DNA from: Pseudomonas syringae
Lineage (GTDB): Bacteria; Pseudomonadota; Gammaproteobacteria; Pseudomonadales; Pseudomonadaceae
Reading direction: 5' to 3'
NCBI RefSeq assembly: GCF_001698815.1
Contig: NZ_LGSI01000049.1
Coordinates: 62,001-126,000 of the forward strand
Length of the DNA: 64,000 bases
Positions 36,474-45,507 of the stretch are shown here, one piece after another. A model generated the notes under the pieces. The model worked only from the letters and a program-made list of their open reading frames with translations. It was not told the DNA's origin and ran no database searches. The translations under genes were made by a program, and so were the position numbers. Position 1 is the stretch's first letter, and each line of letters begins with the position of its first letter.

Positions 36474-39106
36474 AGCGTCTCCACTACATGCAGAGTGAGA
36501 TCGGTGTCGGGTGCCTCGATAAAGGCTTGCTCGGTGGGAAGCGCCAGTGCATCGGGATCGAGTGCCAGACCCGCAAGCGCTGCTGGGTCAAGCATGGCCA
36601 CAGGCGGGCGCGGCCGAGCTTCGAACAGGCGGATATGCGGCTGCACCGGTGCGCCGGTGAGACCCCGACGGGACAACCATGCGGCAGTCCAACCCGCAAA
36701 ACCCTTGATCTGAAAAAGGTCCACATCAACCGCCGCGACGCCCCGGGCGCCCTGAAGCACGGCGATAATTTGGCTGAGATGGAGAGGGCACCCCATCGGT
36801 TGCCGCTCGAACCGCATGAAGTCTGATAACGCCGTGCGGGCTGCATGCTGCACCGAGTCCTTCTCGAACACGGGATCACGCAGGATGCGCGCGGTGACCA
36901 CAATCGGTACGCGCCACAAATTCCCGATTATCAGCAGATGGTTCGGATCGCGCGAGTGGGTGAGTGAACTGTGCAGAGCGGCGAGGGCGTCGGGCGATAG
37001 GCGTTGGCCGTTACCACCCGAGACCGTGAGCTGGATCGCCTGCTCCAGCCCTATCCAGGTCCAGGTCGCCTTTGCCGCGGCCGCCATGCCTGTCTGGCGC
37101 GCGACATCCGCAAAATCTGATAGCGCTATGGCACGGCCAAATGTGCGGACAGTTACAGGTGCCGCCTCGCGCGCATGATCGAGTGTTTCGGGATCAACTC
37201 CGCCCTCCGTGGGCAGTGGATTGGAAACGCCGCGAACGCCAACCGGACGCTCAAGAAGCGTTGAAAGCTGCCCGGCAGCCAATCGTCCTTGCAGACCTAT
37301 TCCCGTCCGATAGCGCGCGACCACATTGCTTGCACCACTCGGTAACCTCGCACCCGTGAGGCCATCTCCGAACGAGACGATGCTGTTGCCCGCATCATCG
37401 TCTCGCAGCGTGTAGACGTGGTCGTTCGGTCCGCGGCCATAAAACGATGGGGCCTCGCTCCAGAGTTCGCCGTTCACGCGAACCGCCAGCTCGGCGCGTG
37501 GCGTCAACCCCACACTACCGGGCAGGCGCGTCATATCCTTGCGCTGCAACTTGAAGCGCTGGAACAGGGCGGACGCATTCCCGTGGCCCAGCGCTTCGTC
37601 ACGCTGCGTCTCTCCGTGGCTTGCAGGTGCAACATTGCCATTCATGCGTGGGGATATCATCGGAGTGCCGATGGGGGGATCAAAGCCGATAGTAATGTGT
37701 GAAATGCCGTCGCCCACGGACGGTGATTGCGTGACGGTCGCGATGCTTGCGACGTACCGCCGCGTGCTTTGAGCAATAGCAATAGGCTGCTTCTTGGTGA
37801 GCAGGCGGGCATCGTTGACGTGATCGCTGCGGATCCAGGCGGTGCCACCTGAAAAGCTCGCCGGGTAGAGGTAGGCGCGCGGGGCGATCTGAGGGCGAAC
37901 GACTTCGTAAATCTGCGTCTGACGGCGGTCAGCTATGGCGGGCAGTCCGGTGCCGCCGAGGTGATTCAGGACATCGTCGCTGCCAATCGTGACTTGTGCG
38001 AGTGAAATCCAGGTAACGGTGTCGGACATGGGACCGAGGGTGACCGTGCTGTGGAGGACAGTACCGACAAGCGCGAAGACATAACGGCCAGCACCCGACC
38101 CAAGATCGACGAGCAGCAGGGTGCCCGGATTCAGGTCATCGATACGCGCGTCGAGCGGATAGAAGGTCTGGCTTGCCGCAATACTGGCGGAATAGTCCAC
38201 GCCGAGGGTCTTCATGGTCCAGCGCTTCGCGACGGGGGTCGCCGGGTTCATGTCATAGAAGGAATAGCTCGGTGGCACATTGTGGCCAAAGAAGCGCAGC
38301 GCGCGCTTGGTCTTGAACCCGATCGAGCCACTGCTTGCAATGGCGAACGGGGTGGTAAAAGTCACATATTCACCATCCGATGCAGTCTCGACGTTATGCA
38401 CACTGGTCACTTGCAGTTCGTTGTTCCCGACGATGGCGATGGTGTCATTACGCAGCAATATTTCGGGTCGCTGCAGGATCGGAATGCGCGAAAGGCCTTG
38501 CTGGAATGGCACCACGGCCTGCGGCTGACCATAAAGCGGGACATCGTTCAGCCGGGCGTCGGCGCTCACGGAGCCGATAGTCTCGAATGTCTGTGCCACT
38601 TCGTCCTGACCTGGGACGCTCATGACTTTCAGGCCGGAATGGATGACGGTCGTGGCGCCGGGATCAAGGGTGAACGCAAGTGATGTGGTGGCCGCCAGCC
38701 CCGGGGCAACGCGGTATCCAATCAAACGGGCCAGACGGAGCACCGAGTCCCGCTCGCGCGCCGTGCGCATGAAGATTTCGTTGGCGTAGCGCTCGCTATA
38801 GAAGCTCAGCACATCCGAGACGGCGGCAAAAAGATCGATGCACATGATTGCATGATCGGTGTCGTCGCGTGTCGTGAGCCTGGCAAGCGCGTTGCACACC
38901 TGCAGAGGCCACAGCGTGTCATCGGGATCTAGCGGATTGGGCGGGCCTGACGCCATGGCCTCTATCATGGCCTGACGGAAGGTAGCGTAGCTTCCAGTTC
39001 GCCATACAATCGTGCTCAGACCCGGTCGGTTGAAAATGGATGCGGGAGCAGCGGGTTCATGCGGCTCGCAGCACAGGCAGAACCGGGTATCGGGAGTCAT
39101 GGTCAT
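36470..39106 (-). CDS. Baseplate J-like wedge protein, copy 2
   Basis: 878 aa, putative baseplate assembly protein family. Conserved opening with RPGLSTIVWRTGSYATFRQAMIEAM and the LTTRDDTDHAIMCIDLFAAVSDVLSFYSERYANE segment; a J-like core in the last third (GGVDPETLDHAREAAPVTVRTFGRAIALSDFADVARQTGMA). GGGAGGG lies before the ATG, one base after the upstream J-like gene. By analogy with Afp/Pvc11 and 12, two such proteins make the wedge heterodimer. Confidence 0.9.
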   Translation of the reverse strand: MTMTPDTRFCLCCEPHEPAAPASIFNRPGLSTIVWRTGSYATFRQAMIEAMASGPPNPLDPDDTLWPLQVCNALARLTTRDDTDHAIMCIDLFAAVSDVLSFYSERYANEIFMRTARERDSVLRLARLIGYRVAPGLAATTSLAFTLDPGATTVIHSGLKVMSVPGQDEVAQTFETIGSVSADARLNDVPLYGQPQAVVPFQQGLSRIPILQRPEILLRNDTIAIVGNNELQVTSVHNVETASDGEYVTFTTPFAIASSGSIGFKTKRALRFFGHNVPPSYSFYDMNPATPVAKRWTMKTLGVDYSASIAASQTFYPLDARIDDLNPGTLLLVDLGSGAGRYVFALVGTVLHSTVTLGPMSDTVTWISLAQVTIGSDDVLNHLGGTGLPAIADRRQTQIYEVVRPQIAPRAYLYPASFSGGTAWIRSDHVNDARLLTKKQPIAIAQSTRRYVASIATVTQSPSVGDGISHITIGFDPPIGTPMISPRMNGNVAPASHGETQRDEALGHGNASALFQRFKLQRKDMTRLPGSVGLTPRAELAVRVNGELWSEAPSFYGRGPNDHVYTLRDDDAGNSIVSFGDGLTGARLPSGASNVVARYRTGIGLQGRLAAGQLSTLLERPVGVRGVSNPLPTEGGVDPETLDHAREAAPVTVRTFGRAIALSDFADVARQTGMAAAAKATWTWIGLEQAIQLTVSGGNGQRLSPDALAALHSSLTHSRDPNHLLIIGNLWRVPIVVTARILRDPVFEKDSVQHAARTALSDFMRFERQPMGCPLHLSQIIAVLQGARGVAAVDVDLFQIKGFAGWTAAWLSRRGLTGAPVQPHIRLFEARPRPPVAMLDPAALAGLALDPDALALPTEQAFIEAPDTDLTLHVVETL

Positions 39107-39107
39107 C

Positions 39108-41753
39108 TCACAACCCTCCCACGGCGGTCAGGCGTAGCACGCCGAACTCCGGCTGGCTGCGATCGTTGTCCAGGCGCGCGACTTCGCTCGGTCCCATGGG
39201 AACGAGGCCTCGCTCCAGCTCGCCATTCGGCGCGTCCCAAAAGCGCTTCATCACGAGAATGCGGGCAGATTCAACACCGTCGATGTGCTGCAGCAGCGCG
39301 TAGATGCGGCTCGAATAGACCGCCGAACCGAAGCGAAAATTGAGGGGGTGGAAGAAGCCGGAACTTGCGCCGGCCAGACGTCGGTTCGACATCACATTGG
39401 CCGCTGCTTCCAGAACATCACCACGGAAATGGCCGCGCGCGATGCAAAGCTGGACTTCAAGTTCGATCGGAACATAGATGGCTGCGTGTACCACAAGGTC
39501 ATAGCCAGCCAGGCGATAGCGGTTCAGCACTGCCCAAATGTGCTTCGCGAATGCCGGTTGCAGCCGGGCGGCGCCACCCGGCATCCGGTCAAGAAGGGCT
39601 GGATCTGACGGATGGATCGCAACGAAAACGGTGTGCCAGCTCCCCGTCCAGACAAAAGAGGCTTTGGCCGCGGCCACATACTCCAACCGCATGGCCACGG
39701 CCTCGTAGTCCGCCTCCGTCACCGCCCGGAATGTCTCGGCGCGGAACGCCTCAGGTGCAATCTGGCGGGCTTCCTCGATCGATTGCGGGTCGACACCACC
39801 GCGTGCTGAGAGCGGTTGCCTGAGTTTTATGATCTCTGGGAAGTGCTGCGGCCCGCCACCGGGATTGGCCGGGTCCACCAGGTCGATAGCATCGGGCATG
39901 ACGACATGCGTCAGCGCTCCTGCACCGATATTCCCCAGTCGACCATTGCCAATCCTGTAACGGGCGCGGGCGGTGAGAGGCTGGGTGGGGTGCGTGACGC
40001 AGCGTCCATATTGGTCATCGCCGAAGCGCAGGCGCACCCTGTGGTCGGTGTCCACTTCGGCGACGAAATGTGGATGATAGGCATCGCTTGCGAAGAGCGT
40101 CGGAACAGGGCGGAATAACTCCGTATCCCCCACTGCCCAGCCGTATTCAACGACAACGGCGGGCATGGCCTTGGAGGTTGGCTGATCGAGGTCATGGCGG
40201 CCGGCGGACAGCTTGCCATCGAATGCATAATCCGGATCGCTCGGCATCGTCTGAAAGGTGAGCGGTGCATCGATCAGGATTTGCTGATCGATAGGCCAAC
40301 GGCCCGTACCCACATCAATCGGTGGCAGTTCCCGCAATGGGTCTGTCGGATCAGGTAGACGGCGGATGACTGTACGGCCATGGTCTGCGGGCGTGACATT
40401 GCCCCGCACAATCGTCACCGGCCCAATGAGTTGCCTTGTCTCTGGTAACTGAGCCGAAAGACAGAAGGGCAAGGGTGGTGCGTCGTTCTCACGCCAACGT
40501 ACGTGCAGCAATGGCAACTTCACGTCGCCGGATGCGGCGGGTGTGAGTGCGCCATCGACCAGCAGATCGCGGAAGACCGGGTCGCTCGTGACGTCGACTG
40601 CCTCGATCCGCACGACATGGCGGTTGCGCGGATCAGCATCGGCAGCAAGGCCGGTACGTGGGCCAAGTATTTCCTCAAGAAGCAGATACTCCCCAAGGGC
40701 TATGTCGGGCCGGGTGGCGTGCAGGTTATTGCCCTGCGGCGATGTAACGTAGAGCCAGGCCTCTCGTGCTCCCCGCGCCAGACAGCATGAGGCGTCGCCC
40801 CAGTCGTGGATGCGCATCTCGTTGCGACCAGCGAGCACGCGCACCGGTGCCGAAGTTTCGAACACAACCGTCCGTGCCAGCGCCTTGTCGTCATCGAAGT
40901 CGGCAACGCCAGTGGGTATGACCAGCCCAGGTGGTGCCTTTTGCCCGCGCAGTGGTTCAATGACTTGCGTAAGAAGTTTCGTTCCCGCCGGAACAATACC
41001 GTCGGGACCGGCGCTCGCATCGAATTGCACAAAGCAGAATGCGTTGCGACCATTATGCATGGCGTAATCGATCAGGCGTGTGTGGCGCGCCGCCGAAACA
41101 CGGTGGCGGCAAGTGTCGAAAAAAGCCTCGGTGATGGCAGCGTCCTGGAAATAGCTTAGATAGTCGCCGACATAGGCGAAAAGCTCGATCAGCGCAACGC
41201 AGAGGTCGGCGGGATTTTGGTCGTCAAAATCGGGATTGAGCTGCGGTGCCAGATCCAGCATCAGGCGACGGAAGCTCTGGTAGTCCTTTGCAAGATAATC
41301 GAGCGCAGGCTCCATGAAACGCTCCGGCTCGCAATCGTGTCGTGTGCCGCAATCGAACTCGGTAGGGCAACCCGCCTTGAAACTGAACGCTGCCTCGCAG
41401 CGTTCCTCATCGATGCCGGGATGAGTAACGCGCAGGTAATAGGTCGAGAAGTCTCCCTCCCGATCCAGAAACAGGACCAGCCGATTGGGATCCGGATCGG
41501 CGACCACTGCAATTGGCTCGATGTCGACGACGCGAATGCCGCCCTCGATGCTGAACGAAACGGGAGCGCCGACGAGGGCAGGGGGCGGAGGCTTCAGGAA
41601 TTGGATTTCAAGCCGGTTGCGCTTAGGGGGCGCAGCCAGCAGGTCGCGGCGGAACTCGACAAAATCGACTCCATTCAATGGATGCACAGGCACCGTGAGA
41701 ATCGCGTCGCGCCGTTCGTTTTCACACCACAAGGGCTCTTCGCGCGAGATCAT
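39108..41753 (-). CDS. Baseplate J-like wedge protein, copy 1
   Basis: 881 aa, same family as the next gene but clearly different in sequence. Signature DLAPQLNPDFDDQNPADLCVALIELFAYVGDYLSYFQDAAITEAFFDTCRHR near 160-210, and a J-like core with GGVDPQSIEEARQIAPEAFRAETFRAVTEADYEAVAMR. Overlaps the gp25 gene stop by 4 bases. Expected at the wedge joining hub and fibres. Confidence 0.92.
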   Translation of the reverse strand: MISREEPLWCENERRDAILTVPVHPLNGVDFVEFRRDLLAAPPKRNRLEIQFLKPPPPALVGAPVSFSIEGGIRVVDIEPIAVVADPDPNRLVLFLDREGDFSTYYLRVTHPGIDEERCEAAFSFKAGCPTEFDCGTRHDCEPERFMEPALDYLAKDYQSFRRLMLDLAPQLNPDFDDQNPADLCVALIELFAYVGDYLSYFQDAAITEAFFDTCRHRVSAARHTRLIDYAMHNGRNAFCFVQFDASAGPDGIVPAGTKLLTQVIEPLRGQKAPPGLVIPTGVADFDDDKALARTVVFETSAPVRVLAGRNEMRIHDWGDASCCLARGAREAWLYVTSPQGNNLHATRPDIALGEYLLLEEILGPRTGLAADADPRNRHVVRIEAVDVTSDPVFRDLLVDGALTPAASGDVKLPLLHVRWRENDAPPLPFCLSAQLPETRQLIGPVTIVRGNVTPADHGRTVIRRLPDPTDPLRELPPIDVGTGRWPIDQQILIDAPLTFQTMPSDPDYAFDGKLSAGRHDLDQPTSKAMPAVVVEYGWAVGDTELFRPVPTLFASDAYHPHFVAEVDTDHRVRLRFGDDQYGRCVTHPTQPLTARARYRIGNGRLGNIGAGALTHVVMPDAIDLVDPANPGGGPQHFPEIIKLRQPLSARGGVDPQSIEEARQIAPEAFRAETFRAVTEADYEAVAMRLEYVAAAKASFVWTGSWHTVFVAIHPSDPALLDRMPGGAARLQPAFAKHIWAVLNRYRLAGYDLVVHAAIYVPIELEVQLCIARGHFRGDVLEAAANVMSNRRLAGASSGFFHPLNFRFGSAVYSSRIYALLQHIDGVESARILVMKRFWDAPNGELERGLVPMGPSEVARLDNDRSQPEFGVLRLTAVGGL

Positions 41754-42118
41754 GATGCAATGGCCTGTTTGAACTCCGCTGAGTGTCGTATGGAGCTTGC
41801 ATTAATCGTGTAGACGACCGTGATGAAGAGCGTTGAATCATCGGCGCGCACGTCCACAGCTTCGACCCTGATGAGGTCACTGAGCCAACGCAGCAGAGAT
41901 CCTTGAATGAAGTGCTGGGTGGTTGCGGCGAGTGCCTCACTGAGTGGTGCGAAGAGTAGCTGGCGAATGCCGCATCCGAAATCGGGACGATTGACCCGCT
42001 CCCCGGGCGCGGTGAACAGTACAGCGCGGATCGCGTCCAGAATGCGCTCGTTTTCGTCCGACACGGCGGTGCGACCCCGCGCGTCAAACCCGAATGGCAC
42101 ATCGAGATGGGTTGCCAT
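41750..42118 (-). CDS. gp25-like baseplate wedge protein (Pvc9 family)
   Basis: 122 aa from ATG 42118; longer upstream frames do not match. Contains the gp25/GPW hallmarks GRTAVSDENERILDAIRAVLFTAPGERVNRPDFGCGIRQLLFAPL, the lysozyme-like baseplate protein that seeds sheath assembly. Four-base spacing to the upstream small gene. Confidence 0.95.
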   Translation of the reverse strand: MATHLDVPFGFDARGRTAVSDENERILDAIRAVLFTAPGERVNRPDFGCGIRQLLFAPLSEALAATTQHFIQGSLLRWLSDLIRVEAVDVRADDSTLFITVVYTINASSIRHSAEFKQAIAS

Positions 42119-42122
42119 TGTT

Positions 42123-42395
42123 TCAAATTCCCGTGGTGGAAATCTTGGGTGTCGTCGTGCGTGTAACCGCGCCGTCCGTGTAGTGGATGACGATGCTGGC
42201 CTGATTGTCGCGCAGGTATTTGACGACGCCCCGCGCGATTGCCACGAACAGCCGACGCCGGTCGCGTACATCGCTGGCGGGCTCGTTCGGCAGGCCCGGT
42301 AAGCCATCTGCCAACAGGCCGTCATGGAGTTGCGCTTCGATTGCTTCAGCCATCGAGGCGCCGAAATCGTCGAGTGTCCCGGGTTTAAGCGGCAT
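42123..42395 (-). CDS. Small eCIS protein of unknown role
   Basis: 90 aa (MPLKPGTLDDFGASMAEAIEAQLHDGLLADGLPGLP). Helical N-terminal part and a beta-rich end (SIVIHYTDGAVTRTTTP). In its position a PAAR tip protein might be expected, but no PAAR motifs are visible. Tightly packed between the spike and gp25 genes. Confidence 0.7.
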   Translation of the reverse strand: MPLKPGTLDDFGASMAEAIEAQLHDGLLADGLPGLPNEPASDVRDRRRLFVAIARGVVKYLRDNQASIVIHYTDGAVTRTTTPKISTTGI

Positions 42396-42400
42396 GCTTG

Positions 42401-43117
42401 TTACTCCACAAAGACTTTCTGGGAGATGAGCGAGGGGGTTGGTAGCATCATCGGTGGCACCGGGAGCGCCGGAGCCACGGGCATGAAACCAAGCGCAAGT
42501 TCGCCGGGATGCACATGCGAATTGAAGGCGGCGACCAGTTGGCCGAGATAGGTCATCAATTGGTCCCCGAAAACGGACGGGTGAAAGGCTGTTCCACTGC
42601 CGTGCTGCACCAAAGGGGCTTCAAGCACGACAACACCCATGCCCGAAATCTTGACGCTCGCGGTTTTGACATTGACTTCGATCTTGTTCTGCGCGAGGGG
42701 ATCGCTGATCGTAACTGTCTGGAGTGTGTCATCCATGGCAATGGTCAGCCCCGTGTCGGAGCGCCAGATCTTTTGCGTTGGCAGGGGCGGGGTGAGTGCA
42801 GGGGGCTCATTCGGGGCTTCGAGCGTCGCCCAATAGCCGCCAACCCAGATCGGCCGCGACGTGTCGCCCCCCTCAAACTCGATCCAGACACCGGAGCCTT
42901 GCGGCGGTATGGCAAAGAACCCGGCCTGCAGGCCCGCGACCGGTGCGCAAGGGTAAGCCCATCCGGTCGGAATGCCCTGCAGTACCTCGGGTACCATGGC
43001 CTGAATGCGCCCCAGTTTCAGCGGGTCCAGCGCATTGAAGACTGTGCCGCGATATTTTCCATACATGCCGGCCCGATGCGAGGATCCGGGCTGAGACTGT
43101 TCGTTGAACTCAAGCAT
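42401..43117 (-). CDS. gpV/gp5-like central spike protein
   Basis: 238 aa with an OB-fold spike base: MYGKYRGTVFNALDPLKLGRIQAMVPEVL, then GWAYPCAPVAGLQAGFFAIPPQGSGVWIEFEGGDTSRPIWVGGYW, the classic gpV/VgrG gp5 motif. C-terminal repeats (KIEVNVKTASVKISGMGVVVLEAPL) look like the triple beta-helix needle. A strong AAGGAGGT lies before the ATG. Confidence 0.9.
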   Translation of the reverse strand: MLEFNEQSQPGSSHRAGMYGKYRGTVFNALDPLKLGRIQAMVPEVLQGIPTGWAYPCAPVAGLQAGFFAIPPQGSGVWIEFEGGDTSRPIWVGGYWATLEAPNEPPALTPPLPTQKIWRSDTGLTIAMDDTLQTVTISDPLAQNKIEVNVKTASVKISGMGVVVLEAPLVQHGSGTAFHPSVFGDQLMTYLGQLVAAFNSHVHPGELALGFMPVAPALPVPPMMLPTPSLISQKVFVE

Positions 43118-43176
43118 GCAATAGACCTCCTTTTGGAAGGCCTGCTCACCTGACAGGCCTCATGGTGACAGCCCTC

Positions 43177-44310
43177 TCAGGTGACAGGCGCCAGCGGATC
43201 GATGAACACCTCCGCTCCGGTCAGGCCGACGGCGTTGCGCATCGCCTGGAAACTTTGCGTATACGCGTCGCGCGAGATTCTGTGGGTGACGCTTGTTACG
43301 GAGTACAGGCCTGAATGCTGTCGCCCCGCCCCGCGTACCAGCACGGGCAAACCCGGCTGGAGAGGGCGGCCGAATTTCAGACCATCGACTTCACCGTTAG
43401 CCGAAACCGTGCGGTTCGACTGTGTGACACGGCCGAACGCGCGAACGAGTTTCTCGGCGGGGCTCGATGCATCACCCACCTCATCCATTTCGATTGCGGG
43501 CGGCATCATGCGGGCAATTGATGGTTCCAACCCCATCGGCAGCTCCGTCGGCGTCGACGCGAAAACCGGGACGGGCATGCGGGTGTGCGGGTCAACATAG
43601 CTCGTCAGTACGGTGGCGGGCTTCAACATCTGGTTGCTGATCTGGAAACTGCGCAAATTCGATTGCGATCCGAAGTCGATCGAAAGCACGCCTTGGGCTG
43701 GCGCAACCGTGATCGGCGGATGGAAATGCCCGACATTGAAACCCGCAAGCGGATCGGGCTGAATATAAAGCTGGTAGCCGTATTTCGACGCCAGTTGCTC
43801 CAGAAAGGCATTGTCGCGTACGCGTTGCGTTGTCGTCGTATCCAGTGTCGTTCGCAACAGCGGCGTCGCCTCGGCGAGGGGAAGGATTGCGTATTTGCTG
43901 AAAATGGCTGAGGCAATCGCATCGTCCGGCATGTTGGGCCAGGTGAAGGCCGTTTGCACTTGCCCCATCAGTGTTCCCAGTGCATCAGCGCCCACGACTT
44001 CCAGCCGTGCCGACCCCGGCTCGCTCCCGACGTGTATTTGGACATCACGGATATAGCCGTTGATCAAGGTCAACGGCAGGCCAAGCCCGAAAGACAGGCT
44101 GATGCGCACTGGCATCATCGGTCGGAACAGATCGAAGACCAGGACATCGAGATCGCCCGTCGTCGTGCGGCTGAGTTCGATATGCAATCGGAACATCGCC
44201 GCACCTTCTACCGAGGTCTCGACCTCGATCTCCGAGAGCGCGCTCGTGATGAAAGGTGGCAGAGGCGCGAACCCCAGGTTCACCATGAAAAAGGACGGCA
44301 GGAGGCTCAT
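43177..44310 (-). CDS. VgrG/gpD-like hub protein (Pvc8 type)
   Basis: 377 aa from ATG 44310, which overlaps the LysM-like gene by 4 bases. gp27/gpD-like hub: FITSALSEIEVETSVEGAAMFRLHIELS, the IRDVQIHVGSEPGSARLEVVGADALGTLMGQ part, and the NAFLEQLASKYGYQLYI motif shared with late control protein D. Here hub and spike are separate genes, as in phages, rather than fused as in T6SS VgrG. Confidence 0.88.
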   Translation of the reverse strand: MSLLPSFFMVNLGFAPLPPFITSALSEIEVETSVEGAAMFRLHIELSRTTTGDLDVLVFDLFRPMMPVRISLSFGLGLPLTLINGYIRDVQIHVGSEPGSARLEVVGADALGTLMGQVQTAFTWPNMPDDAIASAIFSKYAILPLAEATPLLRTTLDTTTTQRVRDNAFLEQLASKYGYQLYIQPDPLAGFNVGHFHPPITVAPAQGVLSIDFGSQSNLRSFQISNQMLKPATVLTSYVDPHTRMPVPVFASTPTELPMGLEPSIARMMPPAIEMDEVGDASSPAEKLVRAFGRVTQSNRTVSANGEVDGLKFGRPLQPGLPVLVRGAGRQHSGLYSVTSVTHRISRDAYTQSFQAMRNAVGLTGAEVFIDPLAPVT

Positions 44311-44600
44311 GACGCGCCCTCGCTGCCAGGTTGTGGAACGACGATCCTCGCGCCAGGTCGCGCCGTCAGATCGGCGGGACGCGCCACGAGATTCGCATCG
44401 CACAAGCGCCAGAATGTCTCGGGGTCTTGCGCAATTCGCCAGGCCGCAAGATCAGGCCGGTCCAGGGGTTCTACGATGGTTCCCGCCGACCCCGTCGGCG
44501 TTGGCAAAAAACGAATGCGCTTGTGACGGATCACCCGGCCATCGGATGCCGTGTACTCGCTCTCGCCTATGGGCTCGTAGCGGCTGCCGCGCGTAAACAT
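44307..44600 (-). CDS. LysM/tail protein X-like eCIS protein
   Basis: 97 aa from ATG 44600. The part DRPDLAAWRIAQDPETFWRLCDANLVARPADLTARPGARIVVP has the LysM/tail-X pattern (residence of W, L, N and a final P). It sits between the tube-initiator-like and hub genes; in many eCIS these two domains are fused (Pvc7), here they are split. Confidence 0.75.
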   Translation of the reverse strand: MFTRGSRYEPIGESEYTASDGRVIRHKRIRFLPTPTGSAGTIVEPLDRPDLAAWRIAQDPETFWRLCDANLVARPADLTARPGARIVVPQPGSEGAS

Positions 44601-44607
44601 GGTGGCC

Positions 44608-45264
44608 TCACAGCGGCAGAAGATCGGCGATCGCCGATGCATTGCCAAACGTGTTTGCGGTTGCCAGCACCTCCTTCTGCGCGTATCCGGCCATGTAGAC
44701 CCAGTAAGCGGGATTCGTGATTTCAAGATCGCGATAGGTCTGCACCCTAAGTGACAGATCGGCTGCGATGCGAATGGGGTTGAGCGCCGTATCGAACGCC
44801 TGCTCCTTGATCGTCAGACTCTCGACCCGAACGGGCAGAACCCTGCGTTCACCCCAGATCAGCAGCGTGAGTGGGGCTTGTTCCGCCGCGACAAAAGCCA
44901 TGCCCGCAAGCGCAAGCGCTTCATTCATGACCACGAGCGGGAACGCGGGATAGAGCAACATCTCGAGGGCGGCAATGACCGGATGTAGGCCCATGCGCGC
45001 CGTTGTGGCGTTATCTGTCGGGAATTCAAGCTGGTCGGTGGCGTCAATTTCGACGGTGAAGGTGAGCGTTTCGTCGGGAGGCCCCGATGCCCGTTGAGAT
45101 TCACCGCGCGCGCCCGAACCTTGACTTCCACGCGCCGTCAGGCTGCGCGAAACTTCGTCAGGATTGTATTGAAAGACGATAATCGTCGGCACCAACGCAG
45201 GCGGACGGTAGGCGGCCAAGCCGCCCTTGCGCAGACGGGGACTGCGCGGAAATTGTGATGGCAC
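44608..45264 (-). CDS. CIS tube-like baseplate protein (Pvc7 N-terminal type)
   Basis: 218 aa from GTG 45264, which has AGAAGG 8 bases upstream; ATG 45333 would add 23 residues unlike the family. The sequence FQYNPDEVSRSLTAR and ESLTIKEQAFDTALNPIRIAADLSLRVQ is typical of the CIS tube/initiator domain, with the NPxE/D-like motif near the start. First gene of the minus operon. Confidence 0.82.
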   Translation of the reverse strand: MPSQFPRSPRLRKGGLAAYRPPALVPTIIVFQYNPDEVSRSLTARGSQGSGARGESQRASGPPDETLTFTVEIDATDQLEFPTDNATTARMGLHPVIAALEMLLYPAFPLVVMNEALALAGMAFVAAEQAPLTLLIWGERRVLPVRVESLTIKEQAFDTALNPIRIAADLSLRVQTYRDLEITNPAYWVYMAGYAQKEVLATANTFGNASAIADLLPL

Positions 45265-45507
45265 GCGTATACCTTCTTGATTATATAAAGAAAAGTCACA
45301 GCAACCGGTCTGTGATCGGCGATTGCAGATCACAAGAGTACGTTCAGGTCAGTACAGCTTCTCAACAATGTCAAGTTCGGCCTGGATTGCCAGAGAGGCG
45401 AGGGTTGACTTTTGTATTTTTTGTGCAGCTTTCAAAAGTCGACTAGAGTGAGTAGGCGTTGACGTTTTCAGCAGGCTCTGCGTGCTAGAAATGAGGAGGT
45501 ATCTCCA
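45265..45507. promoter_or_regulatory. Divergent promoter region of the two eCIS operons
   Basis: The only sizeable gap inside the locus, about 240 bases, AT-richer than the flanking genes. All structural genes diverge from here. Before the sheath gene it has GAGGAGGT at 45493-45500. I could not place a convincing -10/-35 pair; TTGACG at 45459 leaves too little room before the ribosome-binding site. Confidence 0.65.

Noticed and set aside
45459..45488. TTGACG ... TGCTAG as a sigma-70 promoter for the sheath operon
   Set aside because: The start point would fall on the ribosome-binding site; spacing does not allow a usable leader.
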